From NCBI GenBank assembly GCA_013215285.1, contig JABSRD010000003.1, positions 3,552 to 67,551 of the forward strand: a stretch of DNA of 64,000 nt, written 5' to 3'. The stretch comes from Candidatus Nitrosopumilus sp. (GTDB lineage: Archaea; Thermoproteota; Nitrososphaeria; Nitrososphaerales; Nitrosopumilaceae). Shown here in pieces: positions 18,397 to 27,380 of this stretch. The first letter of the stretch is position 1. Every line of letters begins with the position of its first letter. The translations under genes were made by a program, and so were the position numbers. The notes beneath the pieces were generated by a model that saw only the letters and a program-made list of their open reading frames with translations, did not search any database and was not told where the DNA came from.

Positions 18397-19797
18397 GTGT
18401 CTAAAACATTAGTTTTGACAGTTTTACTTGCAGGCCTTGTTCTAATTAGTGCTAGTACTCCTGTATGGGCTGCTCAATTAGACGCAAGAATTAACCCAAA
18501 TGATGACACTTCACCATTTAAAATCAGTTATCTAAAAACAGTCTTTATTGAATATGCTGATGGTGGAAATCTGTTTGAAGCATTGCGTGGAAATGAATGG
18601 ACTGTAAGCGGTACTGCTGATTCATCAGATCCAGGCGTCCAAAAACTTATTGATGAACTAAATAAAACAATTCTTTCTGATGGTAGTCAAGCAAGAGTTT
18701 CTGATTTGAATGTCACTTATGATTTTCATCTTAAGGCAAGAAACATCAACACTTCTGTAGATTATCGAGTAATTTTAGAAGGTGACTTAACCAATTATAT
18801 TATTACAAAAGATTCTCAAAAAACTTTGATTGATTTGGGTTGGAGGGGACTTTCAGCTGATTCTGAAATTGTAATTGATGGTGTTGAAATTAATATTCCA
18901 ATAAATATTTTGAAAGCCCAAGAACCTGATGCTTATACTTTCTTTGCTGGAATTGATGCTGAAGATATTCTTTCTGTACCTCTCATTAATGCTGATTTTA
19001 TTTTACAACAACCTATGACCAACTGGCATTTTCTATTTGATCCAACTGGTGTCAGTGTAGATGCTGGAACCTTTGGTTTAGATGAAAGTATTTCTGGATT
19101 TGTAGTCTCCAGTTGGACAATGGGCGAAAGTAGTCTTAGAGAGGGAAGACAAGTTGAGAGAGTATTTGAAGCAGAGATAATGTCTGATCAGATTTATGTT
19201 GTTAGAAGTGTTCAATCAGCTGATGCAGCTTCTTTGTCAACTATTGGTTTTGGCGCATTAGATATTATTGATGGTGTTGAAATTGCAGGTGTATCTCCAA
19301 CTTCCCCCGAAGGATATGTTACAACTTCCACTGGTAAATTTCCCGTTACGATAATGTATGGTATGGCTGGAATGGCAGCTCTTGGAGGTATTGGATTTTT
19401 CATTTACAGTAGTCGTTCACTCAAAAATGTAACACAGGGCCAACAAGGAATTGATCCTAGTAGATTGATAGGTTACCAAACTAGTGCATCTGCAGGTGGT
19501 TATCAAACTAATAGAGGTGAGGCCCAATTGCGAGATGACTCTGATTATCAAAAAACTCGAAGTGTTTATGATGACACTCAACAACAAAGTTTACCATCTA
19601 CACAAGTTGAAACTACGCCACAAACTCCGCCTCCACAAACATCAACCCCTACCATGGTAGATCAAGCATGTGGCTGTGAAGCAGATAGTGGCGATCCTGA
19701 TTATGCATGTGACTGTGCAATGCAAGGAGCGTGTATATGCAGCGCAGATTGCAAATGTAATACCGACGTTTGTAAAGAAGCTGTCTCACAATTGTAA
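18397..19797 (+). CDS. Secreted, tail-anchored protein with Cys-rich cytosolic end
   Basis: I favour GTG 18397 (SKTLVLTVLLAGLVLIS...), which gives a clean signal peptide ending ...PVWA-AQ. TTG 18358 is an in-frame alternative. A soluble region of about 320 residues follows, then one membrane helix (VTIMYGMAGMAALGGIGFFIY) and a Gln/Thr/Pro-rich tail. The last 40 residues contain twelve Cys, mostly in C-x-C or C-xx-C spacing (ACGCEADSG, CDCAM, ACICSADCKC). Such a cluster could hold zinc, copper or iron-sulfur. I do not recognise the ectodomain. It is divergent from cofD. Confidence 0.75.
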   Translation: MSKTLVLTVLLAGLVLISASTPVWAAQLDARINPNDDTSPFKISYLKTVFIEYADGGNLFEALRGNEWTVSGTADSSDPGVQKLIDELNKTILSDGSQARVSDLNVTYDFHLKARNINTSVDYRVILEGDLTNYIITKDSQKTLIDLGWRGLSADSEIVIDGVEINIPINILKAQEPDAYTFFAGIDAEDILSVPLINADFILQQPMTNWHFLFDPTGVSVDAGTFGLDESISGFVVSSWTMGESSLREGRQVERVFEAEIMSDQIYVVRSVQSADAASLSTIGFGALDIIDGVEIAGVSPTSPEGYVTTSTGKFPVTIMYGMAGMAALGGIGFFIYSSRSLKNVTQGQQGIDPSRLIGYQTSASAGGYQTNRGEAQLRDDSDYQKTRSVYDDTQQQSLPSTQVETTPQTPPPQTSTPTMVDQACGCEADSGDPDYACDCAMQGACICSADCKCNTDVCKEAVSQL

Positions 19798-19830
19798 GTC
19801 TATAGTTAATTACAATCTTATTATTTATTT

Positions 19831-19842
19831 TAAAAAAAAAAA
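19831..19842 (-). terminator. Oligo-T terminator after RNase P RNA
   Basis: A run of about eleven A on the plus strand gives an oligo-U tract directly after the P1 helix of RNase P RNA. Archaeal RNA polymerase terminates at such U-runs. It may also serve the convergent gene ending at 19797 less well, since that strand shows poly-A. Confidence 0.5.
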
Positions 19843-19844
19843 TT

Positions 19845-20128
19845 ATGTGTGCTGGGAGTAACCCTCCTTCTGTTTTCACGATATTTCGCTTTGCAGCCTA
19901 CCTGAACCTAGTACAGGAACTTTGAGTTCTGTTTGGCCTTGCTCCATGTGGGACGGCTTTTTTCATTCCTTTTATGGAAACCTCAGGTTTTGCCATCATT
20001 GTGCGCCATATTGGATTTTTTTTTGCTCCGTTGCCAACCATCTCTGATTATCTATCTCCAGATCACATTTCCTGTATGGAGGGAGGAGTTTCCTCTGCCG
20101 TAGCAGCGTGTCGTGCTCCAGCTCACAT
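19845..20128 (-). ncRNA. rnpB: RNase P RNA
   Basis: On the minus strand, the ends pair as P1: ATGTGAGCTGG (5', ending at 20128) with CCAGCACACAT (3', at 19845), one mismatch. Conserved region I reads GAGGAAACTCCTCCC at 20081-20095. The P4-closing region near the 3' end reads ACAGAAGGAGGGTTA (about 19859-19873), matching the archaeal consensus ACAGAAnnnGGcUUA. The length of 284 nt is normal for type A archaeal RNase P RNA. A run of T on the RNA strand (19832-19842) right after P1 is a likely terminator. It processes the 5' ends of pre-tRNAs. Confidence 0.88.
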
Positions 20129-20159
20129 ACTTTTGATATTCTTTTATTGCATTTGAGTA

Positions 20160-20789
20160 TTACTTTTCAGGTTTTGTACCTGTAATGAACAAAGTCCCAA
20201 ATTCTCTTTTCCATTTTTTTCTATTCTTCAAATCTTTAACATGTTTAGTTTTTACTTCAAACCCTGCATTAAAAAATAACTGTCTCCATTCCTTTTTTGA
20301 ATGAAGATGCATCTGTATTTTCATAATTCCTGCCCATCTTGCAGTTGCTTTGTTATCTGTGTAAAAATCTGTTCCACAAAATAATTGCCCTCCTGGTTTT
20401 AACAATTTGTAAATTTTTTGCAGTGCTATCTCTATAGAATCTGCATAATAAAGTGACTCCATTGAAAAAACAAAATCAAACTTTCCCCTATACTTCCAGG
20501 ATTCTATATCTGTATGGATGAATTCCTCTTTGATCTTATTTGTTTTTTTACTGGCCTGCTCAATCATTTTTTTACTTTTGTCAATTCCTATTGCTTTTTT
20601 ACAATTATCATTTTTAGAAATTTTTTTGACAACCCAGCCGTTTCCACAACCTACATCTAAAAATGTAAATGGTTTATCAAATGGCATGGATTCTAAAAAT
20701 TTTGAAACATTTTTTCCATGTTCTATTTCCATTAATTCAGCCCTACCATTTTGTGCCCATTTATCGAATGTTTTTCTAATTTGGTCCAT
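20160..20789 (-). CDS. Class I SAM-dependent methyltransferase
   Basis: The 209-residue protein has a Rossmann methyltransferase core: motif I FLDVGCGNGWV at about residues 43-53, motif II acidic end IGIDKS, FVFSMESLYYAD for motif IV/post-I, and LLKPGGQLFCGTDF for motif V/VI. This is a Methyltransf_11/25 type with no fused domain. The C-terminal EFGTLFITGTKPEK is typical of small-molecule or quinone-type methylases, but no substrate can be assigned. It lies just downstream of RNase P RNA on the same strand. Confidence 0.8.
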   Translation of the reverse strand: MDQIRKTFDKWAQNGRAELMEIEHGKNVSKFLESMPFDKPFTFLDVGCGNGWVVKKISKNDNCKKAIGIDKSKKMIEQASKKTNKIKEEFIHTDIESWKYRGKFDFVFSMESLYYADSIEIALQKIYKLLKPGGQLFCGTDFYTDNKATARWAGIMKIQMHLHSKKEWRQLFFNAGFEVKTKHVKDLKNRKKWKREFGTLFITGTKPEK

Positions 20790-20887
20790 TTTTTATCATA
20801 TCCAACATTTCATCTTACTAATCTTTGATATGAATAACTTCTACGTGCTGCTTATATTCATTTTTCATTAATTTAATTTGAATAAAC

Positions 20888-21100
20888 TTGCCTGATGAAT
20901 CATGTCGAAATTGTGGAGGAACGTTAATTGAAAATTCAAAATGCTTCAAATGTATGAAATCCACTACCATGATTTGTAAAATGTGTGCGCTTTCTACAAT
21001 TCAGCAGTTTCATTCAGTTTGTATGTATCATACAACTTACCATGCCAATACTGTGTCAAAAGTCAAGTCAAGTAACTACCCCGTAGTTGTGATGGCTTGA
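20888..21100 (+). CDS. Small zinc-finger protein
   Basis: A 70-residue open frame from TTG 20888. It contains CRNCGG, CFKCMK and CKMC pairs plus CMYHTTYH, enough for two zinc sites. It lies between divergent and convergent neighbours with no operon partner. No known family is recognised. The TTG start is inferred because no ATG precedes the first Cys pair. Confidence 0.55.
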   Translation: MPDESCRNCGGTLIENSKCFKCMKSTTMICKMCALSTIQQFHSVCMYHTTYHANTVSKVKSSNYPVVVMA

Positions 21101-21117
21101 TTTTTAATGTAAAATAA

Positions 21118-22332
21118 TTATTTTTTTCCTTTTACTAAATTGAATAGTTGTCTTACCGCAAGTTTTGGATGATGTGCTGCCAATTTGATCATATTAGATA
21201 GACCAAAATCAGCTTTTATGAAATCAATAAATTCTTCAGACGTTAATTCTTTGATTATATCCAACTCTTTATCCCATTCCTCATCTGATAGACTAATCCA
21301 TCTATCTTGAACTTTACCTGCAGATTTAATTTTTGATTCTATTTCTTTTTTCCAATTTGCCTCATATGGATAAAGCGCACTTTCATCTGTTTTACCAGAT
21401 TTTACAGCATCTGATACTACCTTTCCTGCTACTCTACCAAATCTAATTGCATATCTTATTCCTTCTAATACAAGTGGATTTGCTTGCCCTGCTGAATCTC
21501 CAACTAGTATCAAATTATTAAAAACTGTTTTTCTTGATAGCCCATCATTTGGGATTAACCCATAATGGAATTCAATTGGTGTTATCTTTCCTAGTTTTTT
21601 TATTGGTCCTAATTTTGCATCCATAATTTCTTTGAGTCTTTGTGTAGGGTCTACATTTGATTCTGGTTTTCCTACACCTACTCCAATTCGTGCCATATTA
21701 TTTCCTAAAGGAAAAATCCATGCATATCCTGCAGGTGAGTATTGCTGCCCCACCATTAACCACCATGTTTCAGAGTCTATGTTTTCTACTTTAACTTCGT
21801 ATTCGGCACCTGCTCCAAATCTTTCCCATTGTGTAACAAACCCCATAGCTTTACAAACTGTTGAAGAAAACCCACTTGCATCAATTACTACTTTGGAATG
21901 AAATGTTATTTTTCCATTTGGCCCAACACCACTTACTCCGACAATATCGTCTTCATCATTTTTAATTACATCATTAATGTTAATTTTAACAAAAATATCG
22001 GCACCTGCTTTTTTTGCTTCATTTGCAAGCCATCTGTATGTTTTTCTAACATCTAAAACTGCGGCTTTTGGAATTGCACCCTTTATACTGATCTCATTAT
22101 TTGGAGAGCAAAATGAAAAATTTTTGATTGGATTGAAACAATCCACTGGAATCCCAAATTCTTTGATACTTTGAATCCAGGTCACACCACTGGTTCTTAC
22201 TGTTTCTGCAATTGAATTTTCTTTTTCAAGTAATGCTACTTTAATTCCATTTTTTGCAGCAGTAAATGCTGCAGATGAACCAGCTGGACCTCCACCTACA
22301 ACGACTAAATCATAATGATATTCCTCTGACAA
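21118..22332 (-). CDS. Geranylgeranyl reductase family flavoprotein
   Basis: The 404-residue protein opens with the FAD dinucleotide-binding fold VVVGGGPAGSSAAFTAA. It has the internal GGR blocks SGVTWIQSIKEFGIP and YAWIFPLGNNMARIGVGV, and the second FAD contact LILVGDSAGQANPLVLEGIRYA. In archaea this family hydrogenates the geranylgeranyl chains of membrane lipids (digeranylgeranylglycerophospholipid reductase). Paralogues reduce menaquinone or chlorophyll side chains, so the exact substrate is not certain. Confidence 0.85.
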   Translation of the reverse strand: MSEEYHYDLVVVGGGPAGSSAAFTAAKNGIKVALLEKENSIAETVRTSGVTWIQSIKEFGIPVDCFNPIKNFSFCSPNNEISIKGAIPKAAVLDVRKTYRWLANEAKKAGADIFVKININDVIKNDEDDIVGVSGVGPNGKITFHSKVVIDASGFSSTVCKAMGFVTQWERFGAGAEYEVKVENIDSETWWLMVGQQYSPAGYAWIFPLGNNMARIGVGVGKPESNVDPTQRLKEIMDAKLGPIKKLGKITPIEFHYGLIPNDGLSRKTVFNNLILVGDSAGQANPLVLEGIRYAIRFGRVAGKVVSDAVKSGKTDESALYPYEANWKKEIESKIKSAGKVQDRWISLSDEEWDKELDIIKELTSEEFIDFIKADFGLSNMIKLAAHHPKLAVRQLFNLVKGKK

Positions 22333-22382
22333 TTAACTTGAATCAATATTAGCTAGGATATAATTTTGAGGTATGTGAAAAA

Positions 22383-22610
22383 TTATTTTTTTAAAATAGC
22401 ACTACCAGCTGTGTCATTTTCTCTTTCTGAATCAAAAGTCTCCATGTGTGCAAGATCTCTATGCATGTAACTATGAGTTTCACCAACAGTTTTTCTACAG
22501 AATTTTGAATGAATTGTTTCCTCTATCTTTAATGTAGTTTCATTTTCATGAAATAGGCGTTTTCCACAGTCAGGACATATGATTTCAGGCATGAGATCAG
22601 TTCGTATCAA
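22383..22610 (-). CDS. Small conserved zinc-knuckle protein
   Basis: A 75-residue frame; the start may be the internal Met of MPEIICPDCGKRLF (22592). It has C-P-D-C near the N-terminus and a lone Cys further on (KFCRKT), plus several His (HSYMHRDLAHM). This pattern suggests an incomplete or atypical zinc site. It is upstream of, and on the same strand as, the geranylgeranyl reductase gene, 50 nt away. No function is recognisable. Confidence 0.6.
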   Translation of the reverse strand: MIRTDLMPEIICPDCGKRLFHENETTLKIEETIHSKFCRKTVGETHSYMHRDLAHMETFDSERENDTAGSAILKK

Positions 22611-22702
22611 ATCTATTTAGATGTTTCAGGTTATTTTTTGTAGATTAAATCTAATGTATTCATGAACCTAAACTTTAGATGTTTATGAATTTCTAATTTA
22701 TT

Positions 22703-22828
22703 GTGGATGAATCTCAAATAACTTCTTTTGTTATGTGGTCTATAGTTACTGGAATTATTATGTTAGTTACTGGATTAAGTTATCGTTTATACCTGAAGAA
22801 AAAAAGGAATACAATTCCTTTATCTTGA
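22703..22828 (+). CDS. 41-residue single-span membrane microprotein
   Basis: Reads from GTG 22703 to TGA 22828. The product is a short acidic N-terminus (DESQ), one hydrophobic helix (FVMWSIVTGIIMLVTGLSYRLY) and a strongly basic C-terminus (KKKRN), which predicts an N-out, C-in topology. It is too short for routine calling. Charge distribution and clean membrane helix are the only support. Confidence 0.5.
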   Translation: MDESQITSFVMWSIVTGIIMLVTGLSYRLYLKKKRNTIPLS

Positions 22829-22871
22829 GAAAATAAAACTAACAAAACATATGTAATTTCTTACAAAAATA

Positions 22872-23633
22872 TTATCCTTCTGAAGCTGTTTTACCACCAT
22901 CTACATTTAGAATGGTTCCTGTAACCCAATTTGCTTCATCTGACGCTAAATACAATGCAGCATTTGCAACATCTATTGGTTCACCTATTCGTGCAAGTGG
23001 TAATCTTTCTTCTAGAATCTTTCTTGCTTGAGGATCATCAAGGTATGGTTTAATCATTCCTGAATTAATAATTCCTGGATTTACACAATTACATCTGATG
23101 TTTTGTCGTGCATATTCTACAGCAATTGATTTTGTGAACATCGAAATTGCAGCCTTTGTAGAAGAATATACGGCCAAGTGAACTCTTGGTATTGCTCTTT
23201 CACTTGAAATTGAACCAATATTTACAATTGCACCACTTTTTACATCTGACATTTTTGTAAGAACTGCTTTTGTCATATGAAATACTCCAAACAAGTTAAT
23301 GTCAATTAATTTTTTAATTTCTGAATCTTTCATTTCATGAAAATGTACTGGATCATTAATTGCTCCTGCATTATTGATTAGAATATCTATTTTACCATAT
23401 GTATCCATAATTTGATTTACGGCCTGTAATACTTGTGATTCATCAGTTAAATCACATGAAATTGATGCAGTCATTTCTTCATTACCTATTTCTTTTCTAG
23501 CAGTTTCTAATTTTTTGAGATCTCTTGCAACTAGGATAACTTTTGCCCCTTCATCTATGAATCTCTTCACAATTTCTCTGCCTATGTCACTTGATGCACC
23601 TGTAACAATGGTCACTTTATCACTTAATCTCAT
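22872..23633 (-). CDS. Short-chain dehydrogenase/reductase (FabG-like)
   Basis: The 253-residue protein has the classical SDR motifs: cofactor loop TGASSDIG (residues 12-19), NNAGA, catalytic Ser in IGSISSE, and Y-x-x-x-K in [17 protein letters not shown] follows, and [12 protein letters not shown] stands near the end. It probably reduces or oxidises a hydroxy/keto group with NAD(P). FabG-like architecture does not define the substrate. It is downstream of a beta-hydroxyacid dehydrogenase on the same strand, 56 nt apart. Confidence 0.87.
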   Translation of the reverse strand: MRLSDKVTIVTGASSDIGREIVKRFIDEGAKVILVARDLKKLETARKEIGNEEMTASISCDLTDESQVLQAVNQIMDTYGKIDILINNAGAINDPVHFHEMKDSEIKKLIDINLFGVFHMTKAVLTKMSDVKSGAIVNIGSISSERAIPRVHLAVYSSTKAAISMFTKSIAVEYARQNIRCNCVNPGIINSGMIKPYLDDPQARKILEERLPLARIGEPIDVANAALYLASDEANWVTGTILNVDGGKTASEG

Positions 23634-23689
23634 AATCTTCTCTAATTATCATAACTTATAGAATTTTTGTTTTGTGATATTCATAAATT

Positions 23690-24568
23690 TTAATCAGATT
23701 CATTAATTTTTTTGATGTATTCTATGATTCCTGTGTAATCTATTTCTCCAAATCCCTCCTTGATGGCGTTTTCATACACTTCTTCAGCTTTTTTTATCAT
23801 TGGTAGTTCAATCCCTAAAGATTTTGCAGTATTTGTTATGGTGCTGATATCTTTTTTTAAGTTGGCAAGTGTGAATGTTGCATCATATTTACCCTCTATC
23901 ATCTTGTAAGCCTTTTTTTCACTCATTCCAGTTTTGAAATATGTGGAGTTTAAAATTTCAAGAAAAATCTTTGGGTCCACGTTGGCATTTTTTACAAGAG
24001 TGATACCTTCAGATAATGCAAGTGCGAGCATGGTTATTTGTAGATTCATGGCAAGTTTTACTGTGTGAGCAATTCCTTTTTCACCTAGAAAAAATACTTT
24101 GTTTGCAATACTATCAAAGACATTTTTACAATACTCAAAACTTTTTTTATTTCCTGATACCATCATGACTAATTCTCCAGTTATGGCAACATTTGGTCCT
24201 CCCATTACTGGTATGTCTAGTTTATTGACATTATATTTTTGAAACTCTTCCCAAATATTTTTGGATTCTGATGGACCAATTGTACTCATGTCTGCAACAA
24301 TTAATTTTTCATATTTTCCATCTATGATTCCTTTTTCTCCAAAAGAAACTTCTCTTACTGCATTTGCATCTTTTACTATTATGATTACTATATCTGAATT
24401 TTCTGCAACTTCTTTTGGTGATGTTACAATTTTGGCCCCCTTTCTCTTTACCTCTTCAGCTTTTTCTCTTGTTCTATTGTATACTGTTACTTTAAAATCT
24501 AAATCTAGTAAATGTAATGCCACTGCATTTCCAAGCATCCCAAGTCCAATAATTCCTACCTTGATCAT
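23690..24568 (-). CDS. Beta-hydroxyacid dehydrogenase (3-hydroxyisobutyrate dehydrogenase family)
   Basis: The 292-residue protein has the N-terminal NAD-binding loop GIIGLGMLGNAVA and the family substrate block DIPVMGGPNVAITGELVMMVSG. Its catalytic-helix region is KLAMNLQITMLALALSEG, with K in the expected place, and it has the family's all-helical C-terminal domain. Members reduce 3-hydroxyisobutyrate, tartronate semialdehyde, succinic semialdehyde or similar. The substrate here is not decided. Confidence 0.85.
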   Translation of the reverse strand: MIKVGIIGLGMLGNAVALHLLDLDFKVTVYNRTREKAEEVKRKGAKIVTSPKEVAENSDIVIIIVKDANAVREVSFGEKGIIDGKYEKLIVADMSTIGPSESKNIWEEFQKYNVNKLDIPVMGGPNVAITGELVMMVSGNKKSFEYCKNVFDSIANKVFFLGEKGIAHTVKLAMNLQITMLALALSEGITLVKNANVDPKIFLEILNSTYFKTGMSEKKAYKMIEGKYDATFTLANLKKDISTITNTAKSLGIELPMIKKAEEVYENAIKEGFGEIDYTGIIEYIKKINESD

Positions 24569-24595
24569 GTTTTCTTATTTCCTTTTATTCTAACT

Positions 24596-24982
24596 TTAAT
24601 GACGTTCTTCATTTTGAATTTCCCATTGACTGTTTCCAAATCTTGATGTCACAAGTTCCAACTGCCCTATTGTTTTATCTCCTTTTTTGACTTTTACATA
24701 ATCTATCTTTTTCATTTTATAGATTTTGTCTTTTGGTTTGTAACCTCCTTCAATCACTTTAACCTTGAATCTTTTACTTGCTTTAATGATTAATTTCCTT
24801 GCAATTTGGATGTCTCCAATCCATGAAAACATTTCAAAATCTCCAAAATTCACTGTAGAAATTTTATAATCATATAATCTTGCTTCAAATTTCATTTTTT
24901 GAGATTTTGACTGTTTATTGATCCATACAATAACTTCTTCCCCATGATTAACTTCAACCCCAAATGTTTCTGAACTTCCCAT
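24596..24982 (-). CDS. Conserved hypothetical protein, basic beta-rich
   Basis: A 128-residue protein without signal peptide, membrane helix or Cys. It is rich in Lys and in alternating hydrophobic residues, giving a predicted mostly beta fold (EEVIVWINKQ, KVKVIEGGYK, DYVKVKKGDK). The ATG (MGSSETFGVEV) lies 84 nt from the divergent zinc-finger gene. It sits 27 nt upstream of the dehydrogenase gene and is likely co-transcribed. I do not recognise the family. Confidence 0.6.
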   Translation of the reverse strand: MGSSETFGVEVNHGEEVIVWINKQSKSQKMKFEARLYDYKISTVNFGDFEMFSWIGDIQIARKLIIKASKRFKVKVIEGGYKPKDKIYKMKKIDYVKVKKGDKTIGQLELVTSRFGNSQWEIQNEERH

Positions 24983-25065
24983 CTATCAAAATTTACAATT
25001 TTGAAGCATAATAATCATTTTCACACAATTGTTAAACTAAAATATTGATTTGAACTTGAAATTTT

Positions 25066-25434
25066 ATGCTTACTGTTGACTTCACTGATGTTTTATCGAT
25101 AAAAAATGAATTAGTTGTTTATGTGTCTGATGCGGTGGCAGCTATTCCTACTCTAAAACAGCACCAATTTACTTTATCCACATTAGATGATGAGATAATT
25201 GATATTGCAATAGTTATCACTGCAATCAAAAAATTTTTGGATTCTATTGGTGAGGGAAATAATTTTGCTGTAATATCAAATAATGACTCAATTAATATCA
25301 AATCCATTTCTGGTACCGTTATTGAACGAACTACTACTACTACTCAACAAGAAATGTTTTCATGCACACATTGTGGATTTGTAACTAGGTATGAAGTTGA
25401 ACTAAATGTTCATATGAGAATACACTATCTTTAA
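25066..25434 (+). CDS. Protein with C-terminal C2H2 zinc finger
   Basis: The 122-residue protein has an N-terminal alpha/beta part of about 90 residues (ending in the KSISGTVIERT region). A single C2H2 finger occupies the last 26 residues: C-x2-C (CTHC), F, then H-x3-H (HMRIH). Single C2H2 fingers are unusually common in ammonia-oxidising archaea. Several are present in this window (25758, 47576, 49990, 60786). A DNA- or protein-binding role is plausible. The N-terminal part is not recognised. Confidence 0.65.
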   Translation: MLTVDFTDVLSIKNELVVYVSDAVAAIPTLKQHQFTLSTLDDEIIDIAIVITAIKKFLDSIGEGNNFAVISNNDSINIKSISGTVIERTTTTTQQEMFSCTHCGFVTRYEVELNVHMRIHYL

Positions 25435-25757
25435 TTTTTTTTAAATATTCTAAAGTTTGAATTTGTTTTAATTTCTGAAATATCTGTTGTTAATGAAAAA
25501 TTATGGTGAGAAATTGTTTTTTTGATATTCTAAAATATAATTTCGTGCTACTTGATATGTTTTGAAATTTTTTCCAATTTTATCTATTTTTACCTTTTTT
25601 CCAAAAACATCATAAATAATTATTCTATACTAATTTAGTTTTATATGATATTTAATATCACAATATTCCTAAAATGATTACAAAAAATACTACTATTATT
25701 TTGTTTAAAATTTTTTCACATTTTGATTTTTAACAGGATCTTTATAAGCAATAATTC
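25435..25757. other. Intergenic, no gene seen
   Basis: This 323-nt stretch is extremely AT-rich with several homopolymer runs, including T-rich tracts just after the upstream stop that could terminate transcription. I see no open frame with coding character on either strand and no RNA fold. Its right end holds the promoter of the next gene. Confidence 0.5.
25741..25750 (+). promoter_or_regulatory. TATA box for the C2H2 gene
   Basis: The sequence CTTTATAAGC lies about 25 nt before the second ATG (25770) of the following gene and just upstream of the first (25758). A TATA box at this distance implies a leaderless or near-leaderless mRNA starting at MEKYSK. Confidence 0.45.
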
Positions 25758-25976
25758 ATGATCATAACTATGGAAAAATATTCAAAAAATAATGTCACTA
25801 AAGTTTATTGTACTAGATGTGATTTAGTTTTTGAATCTAGAGCAAAATTTGAAAAGCATCTTGAAAAACATTATCAAATATCCCTTGTGAGGTATGTCCT
25901 ATCGATACTGTCTTATCCAAATTTGCAAGTTTGTTTAAAAGAAAATCTTCACGTAATTTGGAATAAGTTTTTTTAA
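25758..25976 (+). CDS. Small C2H2 zinc-finger protein
   Basis: A 72-residue protein; the second ATG at 25770 (MEKYSKNN) may be the true start given the TATA spacing. It holds one finger: C-x2-C (CTRC), F, and H-x3-H (HLEKH). A hydrophobic C-terminal stretch follows (LVRYVLSILSYP). It probably acts as a small nucleic-acid or protein adaptor. No family is known to me. Confidence 0.6.
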   Translation: MIITMEKYSKNNVTKVYCTRCDLVFESRAKFEKHLEKHYQISLVRYVLSILSYPNLQVCLKENLHVIWNKFF

Positions 25977-25998
25977 CCTATCCTAACTATTTTGAATC

Positions 25999-26658
25999 AT
26001 GAACAAAAATGGTGTAATAATAGGCGTAATTGCTGTTGCAATTATTGCTGGAATTGCTGTATTTTCTTCACCTTCATCTGAAACTGTAAATCTTGACATG
26101 GGTAGAACTCATGGAACTATCTCAACTGCTATGGGATCCCCAATTTTGGGTAATCCTTCAGCACCAATTACTATTGTTGAATTTGGTGATTATCAATGTC
26201 ATCAATGCTATAATTGGTTTCATAACACAAAGCCTGCAATAACTAAAGAATACATTGAAACTGGAAAAGCAAACCTTGTTTTTGTTGATTTGGCATTTTT
26301 AGGACTTGATTCCCCAATAGCTGCTCAAGCATCATACTGTGCTGAAGATCAAGAGATGTATTGGGAATACCATGACATACTTTACAATTATCAAGGATCA
26401 AAAATTGATGATGGTTGGGCAAATACTGAACGATTAAAAGCATTTGCTGAAAATCTTGGACTTGATATGGACCTCTTTGAAAGCTGCTTGGATTCTGGAA
26501 AATATTCTAAACGTGTCCAATTTAATACTCAACAAGCAAAAGAATATGGAGTGCGAGGAACTCCTGGATTCTTTATTGTGGGCCCTGATGGTCAACAACA
26601 ACTTAGTGGGGCACAACCATTTTCTGTGTTTAAACAAATAATGGATTCAATGATTTAG
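25999..26658 (+). CDS. Membrane-anchored DsbA-family thiol oxidoreductase
   Basis: The 219-residue protein has an N-terminal signal-anchor (VIIGVIAVAIIAGIAVF) followed by a thioredoxin-fold domain of the DsbA/DSBA type. The active site is C67-H-Q-C70 in GDYQCHQC. An alpha-helical insertion follows (SYCAEDQEMYWEYHDILY), and the cis-Pro loop reads RGTPGFF. It would act outside the membrane in disulfide formation or isomerisation. The neighbouring gene starts on the next base and may encode its membrane partner. Confidence 0.88.
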   Translation: MNKNGVIIGVIAVAIIAGIAVFSSPSSETVNLDMGRTHGTISTAMGSPILGNPSAPITIVEFGDYQCHQCYNWFHNTKPAITKEYIETGKANLVFVDLAFLGLDSPIAAQASYCAEDQEMYWEYHDILYNYQGSKIDDGWANTERLKAFAENLGLDMDLFESCLDSGKYSKRVQFNTQQAKEYGVRGTPGFFIVGPDGQQQLSGAQPFSVFKQIMDSMI

Positions 26659-27138
26659 ATGGTACAAACAATCAAACTTGTATTTTCTAATTCCAAATAC
26701 GTGATTTTAGCAATTGGTATTTTTGTTCCAATGTTGATTGGGTTATTGATATTATCTGAGTATATTTTTCTAGAACCATACATTGTAAGTCATATTCCAT
26801 CTGGAAGTGAATTGGGATTTGTACTTATTGTAATACTTTCAGCATTATCTGCATTGGTGATTCCGATGAATATTTTTAGAATAAACATTCTCAAAAGTTC
26901 AAAACAAAAAATGGGTGGGGGTATTTTTGGTTCAATCATTGGTGCTGCTGCTGGTGCGTGTAGTTGTGGTCCTGTGGGATTTGCAGTAATCTCTACATTT
27001 GGTTCTGTGGGTACAACTGCAACAGCATTTTTGACAAATTATGAGATTCCTATTAGATCTCTTGCTATAGCAATTCTAGTAATTACTTATTTTACAACTG
27101 TAAAATCCCTTAAAATTGAATGTAACATTAATTCATAA
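26659..27138 (+). CDS. Four-helix membrane protein coupled to the DsbA-like gene
   Basis: The ATG at 26659 directly follows the upstream stop, so the two are translationally coupled. The 159-residue protein has four hydrophobic helices and a conserved-looking small-residue segment, GAAAGACSCGPVGFAV, with a C-x-C pair at a membrane edge. Four helices plus a Cys pair beside a DsbA-like protein suggest a DsbB/VKOR-like reoxidation partner. However, the sequence is not recognisably VKOR, and only two Cys lie in that loop plus one near the C-terminus. Confidence 0.65.
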   Translation: MVQTIKLVFSNSKYVILAIGIFVPMLIGLLILSEYIFLEPYIVSHIPSGSELGFVLIVILSALSALVIPMNIFRINILKSSKQKMGGGIFGSIIGAAAGACSCGPVGFAVISTFGSVGTTATAFLTNYEIPIRSLAIAILVITYFTTVKSLKIECNINS

Positions 27139-27187
27139 TCTTAATGCATAAGAAATTATCACTTAGGCAAATTTTTACGACCTTAGA

Positions 27188-27295
27188 ATGTATCTTACAG
27201 TCATTTTACTGATTATTGTGACAGTCATGTATATTCCAATCAGACCCAGTAGACGAGATCCAGATGCTGATGAATTGGAAGATGCAGATGATTAG
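27188..27295 (+). CDS. 35-residue single-span acidic-tail microprotein
   Basis: ATG 27188 to TAG 27295 encodes a hydrophobic helix (MYLTVILLIIVTVMYIPI), a short basic turn (RPSRR) and an acidic tail (DPDADELEDADD). The pattern fits an N-out tail-in microprotein. It lies between the DsbA-like pair and the exosortase-like gene on the same strand. No known family. Confidence 0.55.
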   Translation: MYLTVILLIIVTVMYIPIRPSRRDPDADELEDADD

Positions 27296-27380
27296 TGCTT
27301 TTTCTATTTTAACCATTAATTGATGAATTTCCAAATCTTGAAAAGTTGAGATATTTATTTACCATTTTCTTAGTTTTTAC

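Noticed and set aside
19974-20156. 60-codon plus-strand frame
   Set aside because: It lies almost entirely within RNase P RNA on the opposite strand, which accounts for its base composition.
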